Assembly: GCA_900313545.1 (NCBI GenBank)
Contig: OMRS01000213.1
Location: 1-7,349, forward strand
DNA: 7,349 nt
From: an uncultured Eubacteriales bacterium
Lineage (GTDB): Bacteria; Bacillota_A; Clostridia; Christensenellales; Aristaeellaceae
Direction: 5' to 3'
Shown here: positions 1-6,279 of the stretch, in pieces
How the letters are laid out: every line of letters starts with the position of its first letter
Position numbering within the stretch: position 1 is the stretch's first letter
Translations under genes and position numbers: made by a program
The notes under the pieces: model-generated
Databases searched by the model: none
What the model saw: the letters and a program-made list of their open reading frames with translations, nothing else
Told to the model about the DNA's origin: nothing

Positions 1-899
1 AGCACGAAGCCGGTGTGCGCGCCGTTCAGGATGCGCACCTTGCGCTTCTTGTAGGGTGTCACATCCGGTACCACATGCACGGGCAGGCCGGCCTTCTTGA
101 AGGGCAGGCGGTCCTCCAGGCCCTCCGGGCCCTCGATAATCCACACGCCGAAGATCTCGCCCACATCCGTCAGCGGATCCTCATAGCCGTTGGCGGCGTC
201 CAGCTGTGCGACTTCCTTGGGATCGCGGATGCGGCCAGGCACAATGCGGTCCACCAGGGTGGAGCAGAAGATGTTCTCCTTGTTAACCCAGTCACGGAAG
301 GCCTCGCTGAGTCCCCAGTCATCGATATAGGCATTGACGCAGCGCTGCAGTTCCTTGCCGTTGTTGTCAATCAGCTCGCAGGAAAGGATCGCCACGCCGG
401 GCAGGCCCGCCTCAAAGCGCTCATACAGGACACGGGTGAGCTTGGCGGGGAAGCTGATGGGCGGCTCCTGGTCAAACTTGCTCTCGCTTTCATGCACAAT
501 GCCGGCCTCGGTGGTATTGGATACGATGATATCCAGATCTCCGCTGCGGGCCAGCTCCAGAACCTTGCCCCAGTCGCCCGCATAGGGATTGAGACAGCGG
601 CTCACGGAGGAGATCACGCGCTTCAGGTCAACCTTCTCACCTTTCTCGCTGCCGCGCAGGTACAGAGTATACAGGCCTTCCTGCTTGTTGATGTACTCCG
701 AAAGACCCGGCGCGATGGGCTGGACAAGCACGGCCTTTCCGTTATATCCAGCCTTCTCATTGGCGACATCAAAGAAATAATCCACGAAAGCCCTGAGGAA
801 ATTTCCCTCACCAAACTGCATGACACGTTCAGGAGCAGATTCAAGGACATATCCAGGATATCCGGATTTCTTCAGGACTTCGTAATTAAGCAATGCCAT
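1..899 (-). CDS. uxaB: Tagaturonate reductase (altronate oxidoreductase), 3' end outside window
   Basis: Cytoplasmic NAD-dependent enzyme that interconverts D-tagaturonate and D-altronate in hexuronate catabolism. About 299 residues are visible of roughly 480 usual for the family; the rest runs off the left edge. The N-terminal Rossmann region has FGEGNFLRAF (29-38), SNTTEAG (127-133), CELID (174-178) and CSTLVDRI (212-219). The polyol/mannitol dehydrogenase family catalytic pattern K-x4-N-x2-H is present as K287, N292 and H295, within KVRILNGAHT. These blocks closely match remembered E. coli UxaB and differ from fructuronate reductase UxuB (HIGVGGF type). The start is ATG at 899-897, eight bases after AGGAGG. 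It lies 48 bases downstream of dctM with no terminator between, so it is probably the next gene of the TRAP operon. The family is secure; the exact substrate (tagaturonate rather than another keto-sugar acid) is strongly suggested by sequence. Confidence 0.88.
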   Translation of the reverse strand, partial: MALLNYEVLKKSGYPGYVLESAPERVMQFGEGNFLRAFVDYFFDVANEKAGYNGKAVLVQPIAPGLSEYINKQEGLYTLYLRGSEKGEKVDLKRVISSVSRCLNPYAGDWGKVLELARSGDLDIIVSNTTEAGIVHESESKFDQEPPISFPAKLTRVLYERFEAGLPGVAILSCELIDNNGKELQRCVNAYIDDWGLSEAFRDWVNKENIFCSTLVDRIVPGRIRDPKEVAQLDAANGYEDPLTDVGEIFGVWIIEGPEGLEDRLPFKKAGLPVHVVPDVTPYKKRKVRILNGAHTGFV

Positions 900-947
900 G
901 GTAAACTCCTCCTTTTTTTATAACACGCACAACTAAACGGTTTGGCA

Positions 948-2411
948 TCAGACCGAACCGTAGGTCAGCTGGACGATTCCAGTGGTCACGGGCGGGCAGA
1001 AGGTGAACAGCATCAGCACGACGAACAGCAGGATATAGAACGGAACCGCTTCCTTGATGAAGGTTTTCGTCTTGCAGCCCGTCACCGAGCAGGTCACGAA
1101 CATCAGGGTGCCCATCGGCGGAGACAGGGCGCCAATGGCATTATTGAAGATGTAGATCATGGTGAACTGGATCTCGTTGATGCCGTACTGCGCCGCAATG
1201 GGAGCCAGCAGCGGGACCAGCACGATCATGGTCGCATTGCCTTCAATAAACATGCCCACGATCAGGACAAAGATGTTGACAGCGATCAGGAACGCATACT
1301 TGTTGGGGCAGATGGAAACGATGAATTCCGTGAGCTGCTGGGGAATACGCTCCTTGGTGAGCACCCAGGAGAAGACGGAAGCCGCAGACACGATCAGCAT
1401 GATGCCGCCCGTGGTACAGACCGTTTCCTTGCAGGCCTGCAGGATGCCCTTGAAGGTCAGCTCCCGGTACACAAGGCCCAGAACCACGGAATACAGGATG
1501 GCCACAGCACCGGCCTCAGTTGCCGTGAAGACCCCCAGACGGATGCCGCCGATGATGATGATAGGCAGGCACAGGGGCAGCAGGGCGGGACGCAGGCAGT
1601 CCCAGAATTCCTTGCCGGTCATCTTGGTGCTGCGGATGGGCTTGTAGCCGCGCTTGATGGAGATGAAGTGGACCAGCACCATCATGGCGATACAGAGGGT
1701 GCCGCCCACGGTAATGCCGGACATGAACAGCTTGCCGATGGATACATCCGCGATGCAGCCATAGAGGATCATGGCGATTCCCGGGGGAATCAGCGGAGTG
1801 ATCATGGCGGAAGCCGCTGTCACCACGGAGGAGAACTCCTTGGAGAAGCCCTGCTTTTCCATCTCAGGAACCAGCATCTTGGCTTCCATTGCCGCATCTG
1901 CCAGGTTGGAGCCGGACAGGCCGCCCATCAGGGTGGACAGCAGCACGTTCACCTGGGCAAGGCCGCCCGGGAGTCTGCCGGTGACGGCGGAGCAGAAGGT
2001 CATGATCCGGGAGGTGACACCCGCATAGTTCATGAACGTTCCCGCGCACACAAAGAAGGGAATCGCCAGCAGAGATGCGCTCTCGGAGCCCGTGACCGCC
2101 TTCTGGCCGAAGATGATCTGGTTGATTCCGGGGTTGAACAGGAAATAGATCAGTGAACCGCCAAGGACGGCGATAAACACCGGAACCTTGAGGAACAGCA
2201 GCACCAGCATCATGATGGCGGCAATGCCCAGCACGGTATTGGTGCCCAGGCCGGTTCCAACGCTTTCAAGAGCCGGTTTGATCCACTGGATATTGATGCC
2301 CAGAAGCACAACCACACCCGCGATGATGGCCATCGGAAGCGGACGCTTGAGTACGAAATACAGCAGGGCAAACAGAGCCACTGCTGCCAAGATGCTCAGA
2401 AACAGACTCAT
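948..2411 (-). CDS. dctM: TRAP transporter large (4TM-plus-8TM type) permease subunit DctM
   Basis: Large membrane subunit of a tripartite ATP-independent periplasmic-type transporter, which imports an organic acid using an ion gradient. It has 487 residues and is hydrophobic throughout. Family landmarks are GGLSGSNLADAA (163-174), PLIPPGIAMILYG (206-218), EGNATMIVLVP (about 395) and LSPPMGTLMF (about 429-438). These correspond to the DctM discontinuous-helix and substrate/sodium-site regions. DctM proteins are usually near 425-430 residues. This one has about 60 extra N-terminal residues with one or two hydrophobic stretches before the usual family start near residue 62. The ATG at 2411-2409 overlaps the dctQ stop as ATGA, showing translational coupling. 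The neighbours (dctP, dctQ, a sugar-acid dehydrogenase and uxaB) point to a hexonate or hexuronate substrate; this is inference. Confidence 0.93.
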   Translation of the reverse strand: MSLFLSILAAVALFALLYFVLKRPLPMAIIAGVVVLLGINIQWIKPALESVGTGLGTNTVLGIAAIMMLVLLFLKVPVFIAVLGGSLIYFLFNPGINQIIFGQKAVTGSESASLLAIPFFVCAGTFMNYAGVTSRIMTFCSAVTGRLPGGLAQVNVLLSTLMGGLSGSNLADAAMEAKMLVPEMEKQGFSKEFSSVVTAASAMITPLIPPGIAMILYGCIADVSIGKLFMSGITVGGTLCIAMMVLVHFISIKRGYKPIRSTKMTGKEFWDCLRPALLPLCLPIIIIGGIRLGVFTATEAGAVAILYSVVLGLVYRELTFKGILQACKETVCTTGGIMLIVSAASVFSWVLTKERIPQQLTEFIVSICPNKYAFLIAVNIFVLIVGMFIEGNATMIVLVPLLAPIAAQYGINEIQFTMIYIFNNAIGALSPPMGTLMFVTCSVTGCKTKTFIKEAVPFYILLFVVLMLFTFCPPVTTGIVQLTYGSV

Positions 2412-2935
2412 GCGTCCACCTCCTCATCGGGATTCACCTTTTCCGGAAGCTCAATGGACTTGGTGAACTCCGGCGCATACTTGGATACGAAGTAGCTGAC
2501 GATCATCAGAACGCAGCCGAAGGGAGAAATGCCGTAAATCAGCGTATAGGGAATGCGCAGAATCGGGGTCGGACGGGCACTGCGGCCAAAGACCTGCTCG
2601 ATATATGCCTGGCACTTGACACACAGGAAGATCAGGACAAACAGCACGATCATGTCGATGATATAGCCGATGATCTTCTGCGCCTTCTCCGGAAGGGAAT
2701 CCACCAGCATTTCAATGGCCACATGGCTGCCTGCGCGGAAACCGACGCTGGCACCCAGATAGATCATCCATACCTGACAGAATGCGGACACTTCCTCCTG
2801 CCACAGAATGGGGTCCTTCAGGACATACCGCTTGAAGACACCCACGGCCGTGACAAAAGTCAGAATGACCAGTGCCAGAGAGGCAACGATCATATCCAGG
2901 TTGCACAGCACCTTTACCCATGTCTTCTTCTTCAA
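2408..2935 (-). CDS. dctQ: TRAP transporter small permease subunit DctQ
   Basis: Small four-helix membrane partner of DctM, needed for TRAP transport. It has 175 residues with hydrophobic segments at about 10-33, 50-66, 87-106 and 129-148. DctQ hallmarks are visible: RY at 36-37, W45 followed by E47-E48, then G61, and H71 at the start of the second cytoplasmic-side region. The start is TTG at 2935-2933, supported by GAGGTG eight bases upstream and by the charged MKKK beginning. No better in-frame ATG precedes the first membrane segment; the next methionine is residue 15. The stop overlaps the dctM start (ATGA). A stable hairpin lies between dctP and this gene, so dctQM is probably made at a lower level than the binding protein. 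The acidic C-terminal tail (PDEEVDA) is unremarkable. Confidence 0.92.
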   Translation of the reverse strand: MKKKTWVKVLCNLDMIVASLALVILTFVTAVGVFKRYVLKDPILWQEEVSAFCQVWMIYLGASVGFRAGSHVAIEMLVDSLPEKAQKIIGYIIDMIVLFVLIFLCVKCQAYIEQVFGRSARPTPILRIPYTLIYGISPFGCVLMIVSYFVSKYAPEFTKSIELPEKVNPDEEVDA

Positions 2936-2991
2936 ACTAATGTCACCTCTTCTTGGTTCTCTCAGAGCGCAAGGCTCTCCGGGAATACTGA

Positions 2992-3019
2992 AAAAGGAGG
3001 GAGTTCCCTCCCTCCTTTT
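2992..3019 (-). terminator. Intercistronic hairpin between dctP and dctQ (attenuating terminator or mRNA stabiliser)
   Basis: A perfect 12-base inverted repeat, AAAAGGAGGGAG and CTCCCTCCTTTT, encloses a four-base loop. Read on the minus strand, the hairpin ends in five Us followed by CAG. It begins nine bases after the dctP stop codon and ends 56 bases before the dctQ start. A smaller hairpin (AGAGC, loop CTTGC on the transcript, GCTCT; 2964-2978) lies just after it. The A/T outer pairs make this a typical partial terminator. Since dctQ has no visible promoter of its own, readthrough is expected, giving more DctP than DctQM. Confidence 0.8.
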
Positions 3020-3028
3020 CGGGATCTG

Positions 3029-4009
3029 TTACTGTTCCATCGCAGCCTTCACGGTGTCGTAGAGGCCTTCAGACCATCCGAAGGTCGCGCCTTCATCATA
3101 GAAAGCCTTGGCCTTGTCACGGAAGCCCTGGAGAACTTCTTCGGTGGGAACGCAGACGGTGACGCCCTCGTCCTTCATGAGGCCGAGATAATACTCATCA
3201 GCCTTCGCCTGCAGCTCATTGTTGTAGACTCCGGCCTCGCGTCCGGTCTCGATGAGCGCTTCCTGCTGCTCGGGAGTCAGGCTGTTGAACCACAGGTCAG
3301 AGCAAACCCAGTTGGTGAAGTTGAGCACGTGTCCGTCCAAGATCAGGTACTTGGCCACTTCGTGATGCTTGCGGCCATACAGGGTGGACAGCGGGTTCTC
3401 GCCGCCGTCAATGGTGCCCTGCTGCAGCGCGGTGTACACGTCGCCCAGGCTCATGCCAACGGGAGTCGCGCCCAGGACCTCAAAGCCCTTGGTCTGGATC
3501 TGGTTGGTGGGAACGCGGATCTGCAGGCCCTTCAGGTCTTCAACCTTGTTGACCGGCTTGGTGGTAAGGGTGTGACGGGCGCCGTAGGCCCAGTTCGCAG
3601 CCACCATCTTGATTCCCAGGTTCTGGAGGGCATCGCACTGCGTCTTCCACCAGTCGGATTCGATGAGCTTCCAGCACTGATCCCAGTCTTTGAAGAGGAA
3701 GGGTCCGAAAACAATGCCCATGTCCTTGACGCCATAGTCCGCAAAGAACGCGCCGTCAGCCAGGGTCATGATCGGCTCGCCCAACAGCATCTGGTCAATC
3801 AGGTCGGTCTTGTTGCCAAGCTGGGAATCCGGGAACAGTTCGATGGTCAGGCCGACATTCTTCGCCGCAAGGAGCTCCTGCCACTTGACAAGGCCCTGTC
3901 CGATGGGCTCGCTCAGGGAGTTCTCAAAGCCAACCTGGAGAACTTCATCCGCCAGCGCGCACGCGCACAGCATGCACAGAGCCAGAGCGATAACGAGGAT
4001 TTTCTTCAT
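3029..4009 (-). CDS. dctP: TRAP transporter solute-binding protein DctP
   Basis: Extracytoplasmic receptor that captures the organic-acid substrate and delivers it to DctQM. It has 326 residues, usual for the family. A hydrophobic signal sequence covers residues 1-20, with a possible signal-peptidase I site after ALA (18-20); a weak lipobox LCAC (14-17) is an alternative, giving a lipid-anchored protein as expected in a Gram-positive. The family core is LQIRVP (162-167) with the carboxylate-binding arginine R165, followed by GATPVGMSLGDVYTALQQG (180-198) and DGGENPLSTLYG (201-212). ATG at 4009 was chosen because AAGGAGG lies nine bases upstream and the signal peptide begins there. A start 17 codons earlier would put a charged, arginine-rich stretch before the signal peptide. 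It starts 40 bases after the dehydrogenase stop. DctP members binding hexuronates and aldonates exist, but the ligand cannot be read from sequence alone. Confidence 0.93.
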   Translation of the reverse strand: MKKILVIALALCMLCACALADEVLQVGFENSLSEPIGQGLVKWQELLAAKNVGLTIELFPDSQLGNKTDLIDQMLLGEPIMTLADGAFFADYGVKDMGIVFGPFLFKDWDQCWKLIESDWWKTQCDALQNLGIKMVAANWAYGARHTLTTKPVNKVEDLKGLQIRVPTNQIQTKGFEVLGATPVGMSLGDVYTALQQGTIDGGENPLSTLYGRKHHEVAKYLILDGHVLNFTNWVCSDLWFNSLTPEQQEALIETGREAGVYNNELQAKADEYYLGLMKDEGVTVCVPTEEVLQGFRDKAKAFYDEGATFGWSEGLYDTVKAAMEQ

Positions 4010-4049
4010 AACGGGTAACCTCCTTCTAATATTTGAATCTGACCTTGCG

Positions 4050-5066
4050 TCAGAATTCAATCATGACCTTCAGCATGCTTCCCGCATTCTTGTCAAAGTC
4101 CGAGAACGCCTTTGCCGCTTCTTCAAAGGGATACACATTGGTGACCACATCATCCAGCTTCAGTCCCTGGTTTTTCACCACGTCAATGAGCTCCTCAAAG
4201 TCGCGGGTCAGGGCATTGCGGGAACCGAAGATGTTCAGCTCCTTTTTCTGGATAATGGTGAAGTCCAGGTCGATGTTGTGCTTTCCGACACCGATGACCG
4301 CCACGCGTCCGCCGAAGCATGCCGCGTCCAGACAGTTCTGGAAGGTGGAAGGAAGCCCGACGCATTCCACTGTGACATCAAAGCCGTTGCCTTCGGTGAT
4401 TCTGGCCACTTCCGCCGCAAAGGCCTCCGCTCCCGTATTGAGAATCATGCCTTCAAAGCCGAAGCGCATGGCATATTTCAGCTTTGCTTCCGCCACATCA
4501 CAAATCCAGACCTTTGCGCCGCGGCTCTTTGCCGCGATGGCCGCCAGCACGCCGATCGTGCCTGCGCCCACCACCAGAACCGTGTCACCCTCGTGGACAT
4601 TGGCCCGCTGGATCCCGTGATAGCCGATGCAGAACGGCTCAATCAGAGCCAGGGTCTTGGCAGGAAGTCCCTTGCCGTCAATCAGGCGGCTGACGGGCAT
4701 CAGCATCACCTCGGAGAAGCCGCCCTCTCTCTGGACACCCATGGTTTGATTGCTCATGCAGGCATTGACCAGCCCGTGGCTGCAGGAATAGCATTTTCCG
4801 CAGTTGAAATAGGGATTCGCGGTGACGATATCCCCCACCTTGAAGCCGCGGCTGTTCTCTCCGATTTCAACGATTTCCGCAGAGAACTCGTGTCCGGGAA
4901 TCCGGGGATAGCTCATATATGCGTTGGTTCCGCGAAAAGAATTGAGATCACTGCCGCAGATTCCTCCGAAGATCGGACGGATCAGCGCCTCGTCAGGGCC
5001 GCAGACCGGCCTGTCCACTTCACGGATTTCGACCTGCCCCGGCTTGACAATCGTAATTGCCTTCAT
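4050..5066 (-). CDS. Zinc-dependent medium-chain dehydrogenase, probable L-galactonate/hexonate 5-dehydrogenase (LgoD-like)
   Basis: Cytoplasmic NAD-dependent alcohol dehydrogenase of the medium-chain (MDR) superfamily, 338 residues. Catalytic-zinc residues are C37, H59 and E60 (GHE), with E143 in the IEP motif. The structural-zinc cysteines are C89, C92, C95 and C103. The Rossmann loop GAGTIG has glycines at 167, 169 and 172, and D190 at the end of the next strand favours NAD over NADP. ELNIFGSR near the C-terminus resembles E. coli LgoD, which oxidises L-galactonate to D-tagaturonate. With a TRAP transporter and uxaB in the same operon, an aldonate substrate is likely, but L-gulonate, another hexonate or a polyol are possible. 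The start is ATG at 5066-5064, nine bases after AGGAGG. It is the first gene of the operon and lies downstream of a near-consensus promoter overlapped by a candidate operator. The family is certain; the substrate is inferred. Confidence 0.88.
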   Translation of the reverse strand: MKAITIVKPGQVEIREVDRPVCGPDEALIRPIFGGICGSDLNSFRGTNAYMSYPRIPGHEFSAEIVEIGENSRGFKVGDIVTANPYFNCGKCYSCSHGLVNACMSNQTMGVQREGGFSEVMLMPVSRLIDGKGLPAKTLALIEPFCIGYHGIQRANVHEGDTVLVVGAGTIGVLAAIAAKSRGAKVWICDVAEAKLKYAMRFGFEGMILNTGAEAFAAEVARITEGNGFDVTVECVGLPSTFQNCLDAACFGGRVAVIGVGKHNIDLDFTIIQKKELNIFGSRNALTRDFEELIDVVKNQGLKLDDVVTNVYPFEEAAKAFSDFDKNAGSMLKVMIEF

Positions 5067-5113
5067 TCTCTCATGCCTCCTGTATTGCGTCGATAGACAT
5101 TCCTTGGCATTCC

Positions 5114-5124
5114 TGTTGGATACA
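5114..5124 (-). promoter_or_regulatory. Candidate FCD-GntR operator 1, over the operon transcription start
   Basis: The minus strand reads TGTATCCAACA (plus strand TGTTGGATACA), with TGT and ACA arms separated by five bases. This fits the general GT...AC form of GntR-family operators. It begins five bases downstream of the -10 hexamer. An identical 11-mer lies at 5320-5330 and a one-mismatch copy lies before the regulator gene. Confidence 0.6.
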
Positions 5125-5129
5125 TCGTC

Positions 5130-5158
5130 ATTCTAACGTTTCAGGCCATGACTGTCAA
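5130..5158 (-). promoter_or_regulatory. Sigma-A-type promoter of the dehydrogenase-TRAP-uxaB operon
   Basis: On the minus strand there is a perfect -35 TTGACA (5158-5153), a 17-base spacer and TAGAAT (5135-5130, one mismatch to TATAAT). The predicted transcription start, about seven bases on, is near 5123, giving a leader of roughly 57 bases before the dehydrogenase ATG. The start falls inside the candidate operator at 5114-5124, consistent with repression. Confidence 0.78.
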
Positions 5159-5216
5159 TCGGTTTGTTGTGGATTTTGGCAAATTCCCCAATTTTCTCTC
5201 CGAATTCTCCGTTCAT
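5133..5216 (-). CDS. Possible 27-codon leader ORF upstream of the operon
   Basis: Starts at ATG 5216-5214, seven bases after GGAGG, and ends at TAG inside the -10 element of the operon promoter. The peptide begins MNGEFGEKIGEF and ends SHGLKR; an in-frame ATG at 5255 would add 13 residues. It has no recognised domain. It would need a transcript starting upstream, near operator 2, where I see no convincing promoter. It could be a real small gene, a decayed gene end or chance. Confidence is low. Confidence 0.22.
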   Translation of the reverse strand: MNGEFGEKIGEFAKIHNKPIDSHGLKR

Positions 5217-5319
5217 ATGCCAGCCTCCAAAAAAGCAACCAGTTTTGTCCCTCATTTTTTGGGTATTCGCCTTTATTTTGTACACATACTATTTATAATT
5301 CTTATCCATCCGCTTGATT

Positions 5320-5330
5320 TGTTGGATACA
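5320..5330 (-). promoter_or_regulatory. Candidate FCD-GntR operator 2, distal
   Basis: The plus strand reads TGTTGGATACA, identical to operator 1 and 206 bases from it. The context extends the symmetry to TTGT-N5-ACAA. It sits in the AT-rich part of the gap between the regulator and the dehydrogenase. No strong promoter is visible next to it, so it may be an auxiliary site. Confidence 0.5.
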
Positions 5331-5375
5331 ATCGTAAGGGAAGTTTCTTGAGTTTTCATCCCTTATAGCCAAAGA

Positions 5376-5405
5376 AGCCCTTCCGCCGAAGATGGCAGAA
5401 GGGCT
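5376..5405 (-). terminator. Probable terminator of the GntR-family regulator gene
   Basis: Inverted repeat AGCCCTTC / GAAGGGCT, extended inward by GCC/GGC across one mismatch, with a six-base loop. On the minus strand it is followed by TTCTTT, a weak U-tract. It lies 85 bases after the regulator stop and before the operon promoter, so it would separate the two transcripts. The hairpin could also act on the plus strand, where a T-rich stretch follows, but no plus-strand gene is present. Confidence 0.55.
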
Positions 5406-5490
5406 GAATTTCTTTCTATTTCGATTATTTTAGCTTTCCACAGCTCCTCGCATCAGCAAGCCTGTGATGTATCCATCATGCATTTCCGGT

Positions 5491-6162
5491 TCACTTTGCT
5501 TCGTCCGTCTGGGAATCGAAGATGTTGTGCGTATCCAGTTTCTGGCTGAGCACGTAGTTGATGATGGACTCCTTGGAGTTTTCGATATGGACGCGCATCG
5601 CATCCGCAGCTTTTTCCCAGTTCCCCCGGATACAGTAGGTGGCCACCTCCACATGCTCCATCCGGCTCTGGCTGGTCCGGTTGTCAATGTCCGACAAAAC
5701 CCTGTAGCGCATGACCTGATCCCGGACGATGCTGTAAAAATTCAGAAGATAACGGTTCTCCGTGGCAGCCACGAACATGTAGTGAAAATCATCGTCCCGT
5801 TCATACATCTCCTGGCTGGGAACGTCCGTCTCCCTGAAATAGGCAATGGCCTGGGCATAGTCGTCCGGCCGGATCCGGTTGCCATATTTGAGTACGGCGT
5901 AGGGTTCGATTCTCAGCCTTGACTCAAAGAGTTCGTTGACGTTCCGCAGAGATACCCGGTTCACCTTGATCCCCTTCTTGGCATGGATGGTCACCAGCTG
6001 TTCCTGTTCCAGACGCCCCAGCACCTCGCGCACAGGCGTACGGCTTGCCCCAACGGCTTCGCAGATCCGCTCCTCGCTCAAGATTTCTCCCGGCGGATAC
6101 TCGCAGGAAATGATCTTCTGCTTCAGTTCCTGATAAACACGCTGCTTCAATGTCTGCGCCAT
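5491..6162 (-). CDS. GntR-family transcriptional regulator, FCD (FadR-type) subfamily
   Basis: Cytoplasmic DNA-binding regulator of 223 residues, a normal length. The N-terminal winged helix-turn-helix covers about residues 5-70 (SEERICEAVGASRTPVREVLGRLE region, with the RTPVRE recognition-helix signature at 41-46). An all-helical FCD ligand domain follows. Its metal-binding pattern is visible as D123-x3-H127, H170 and H192. FCD regulators usually bind sugar acids or other carboxylates and release DNA on ligand binding. The start is ATG at 6162-6160, eight bases after AAGGAGAG. It is transcribed separately from, and upstream of, the dehydrogenase-TRAP-uxaB operon. Its upstream region carries a one-mismatch copy of the operator found before the operon, suggesting autoregulation. 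In E. coli the L-galactonate genes are likewise next to an FCD GntR regulator (LgoR), which supports a local, substrate-sensing role. The inducer is inferred to be a hexonate or hexuronate. Confidence 0.92.
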   Translation of the reverse strand: MAQTLKQRVYQELKQKIISCEYPPGEILSEERICEAVGASRTPVREVLGRLEQEQLVTIHAKKGIKVNRVSLRNVNELFESRLRIEPYAVLKYGNRIRPDDYAQAIAYFRETDVPSQEMYERDDDFHYMFVAATENRYLLNFYSIVRDQVMRYRVLSDIDNRTSQSRMEHVEVATYCIRGNWEKAADAMRVHIENSKESIINYVLSQKLDTHNIFDSQTDEAK

Positions 6163-6224
6163 GCTCGAATCTCTCCTTCAACCCGCCGAAACTCTCCGGA
6201 CAAAAGCAGGTTTATCCCCCCGAT

Positions 6225-6253
6225 ATTGTCGTTTTCCCGGGAACCTTTGTCAA
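6225..6253 (-). promoter_or_regulatory. Sigma-A-type promoter of the GntR-family regulator
   Basis: On the minus strand there is TTGACA (6253-6248), a 17-base spacer and GACAAT (6230-6225, four of six consensus bases). It predicts a start near 6218 and a leader of about 56 bases before the regulator ATG. Confidence 0.6.
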
Positions 6254-6279
6254 GATGCCCGCCGCACCCCGAAGCATAT

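Larger units (their letters stand above)
5067..5490. other. Regulatory intergenic region between regulator and operon (424 bases)
   Basis: This gap is visibly more AT-rich than the flanking genes. It holds the regulator's hairpin (5376-5405), operator 2 (5320-5330), the possible leader ORF (5133-5216), the operon promoter (5130-5158) and operator 1 (5114-5124). A degenerate operator-like sequence lies at 5468-5478 just after the regulator stop. The stretch 5217-5319 has AT-rich tracts but nothing else I can assign. Confidence 0.7.

Noticed and set aside
1735..1748. Operator-like GATGGATACATC inside dctM
   Set aside because: It is within coding sequence, lacks the TGT arm and fits the encoded residues (VSI). 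It is probably chance.
942..2156. 404-residue plus-strand open frame opposite dctM
   Set aside because: It is rich in H, D, Q and G, as expected for the antisense of a GC-rich membrane-protein gene. It has no family motifs, while the minus strand encodes an unmistakable DctM.
2723..4018. 431-residue plus-strand open frame
   Set aside because: It crosses dctQ, the intercistronic hairpin and all of dctP on the opposite strand. It has no recognisable domain, so it is an antisense shadow.
4010..4060. Start of dctP 17 codons upstream (ATG at 4060)
   Set aside because: It would add an arginine-rich stretch before the signal peptide and overlap the dehydrogenase end. The ATG at 4009 has an ideal AAGGAGG site.
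3768..5096. 442-residue plus-strand open frame
   Set aside because: It spans the dctP start and the whole dehydrogenase gene in antisense and has no protein-like motifs.
5294..5299. TATAAT on the plus strand as a divergent promoter
   Set aside because: No -35 element lies at 16-18 bases, and there is no plus-strand gene for it to serve.
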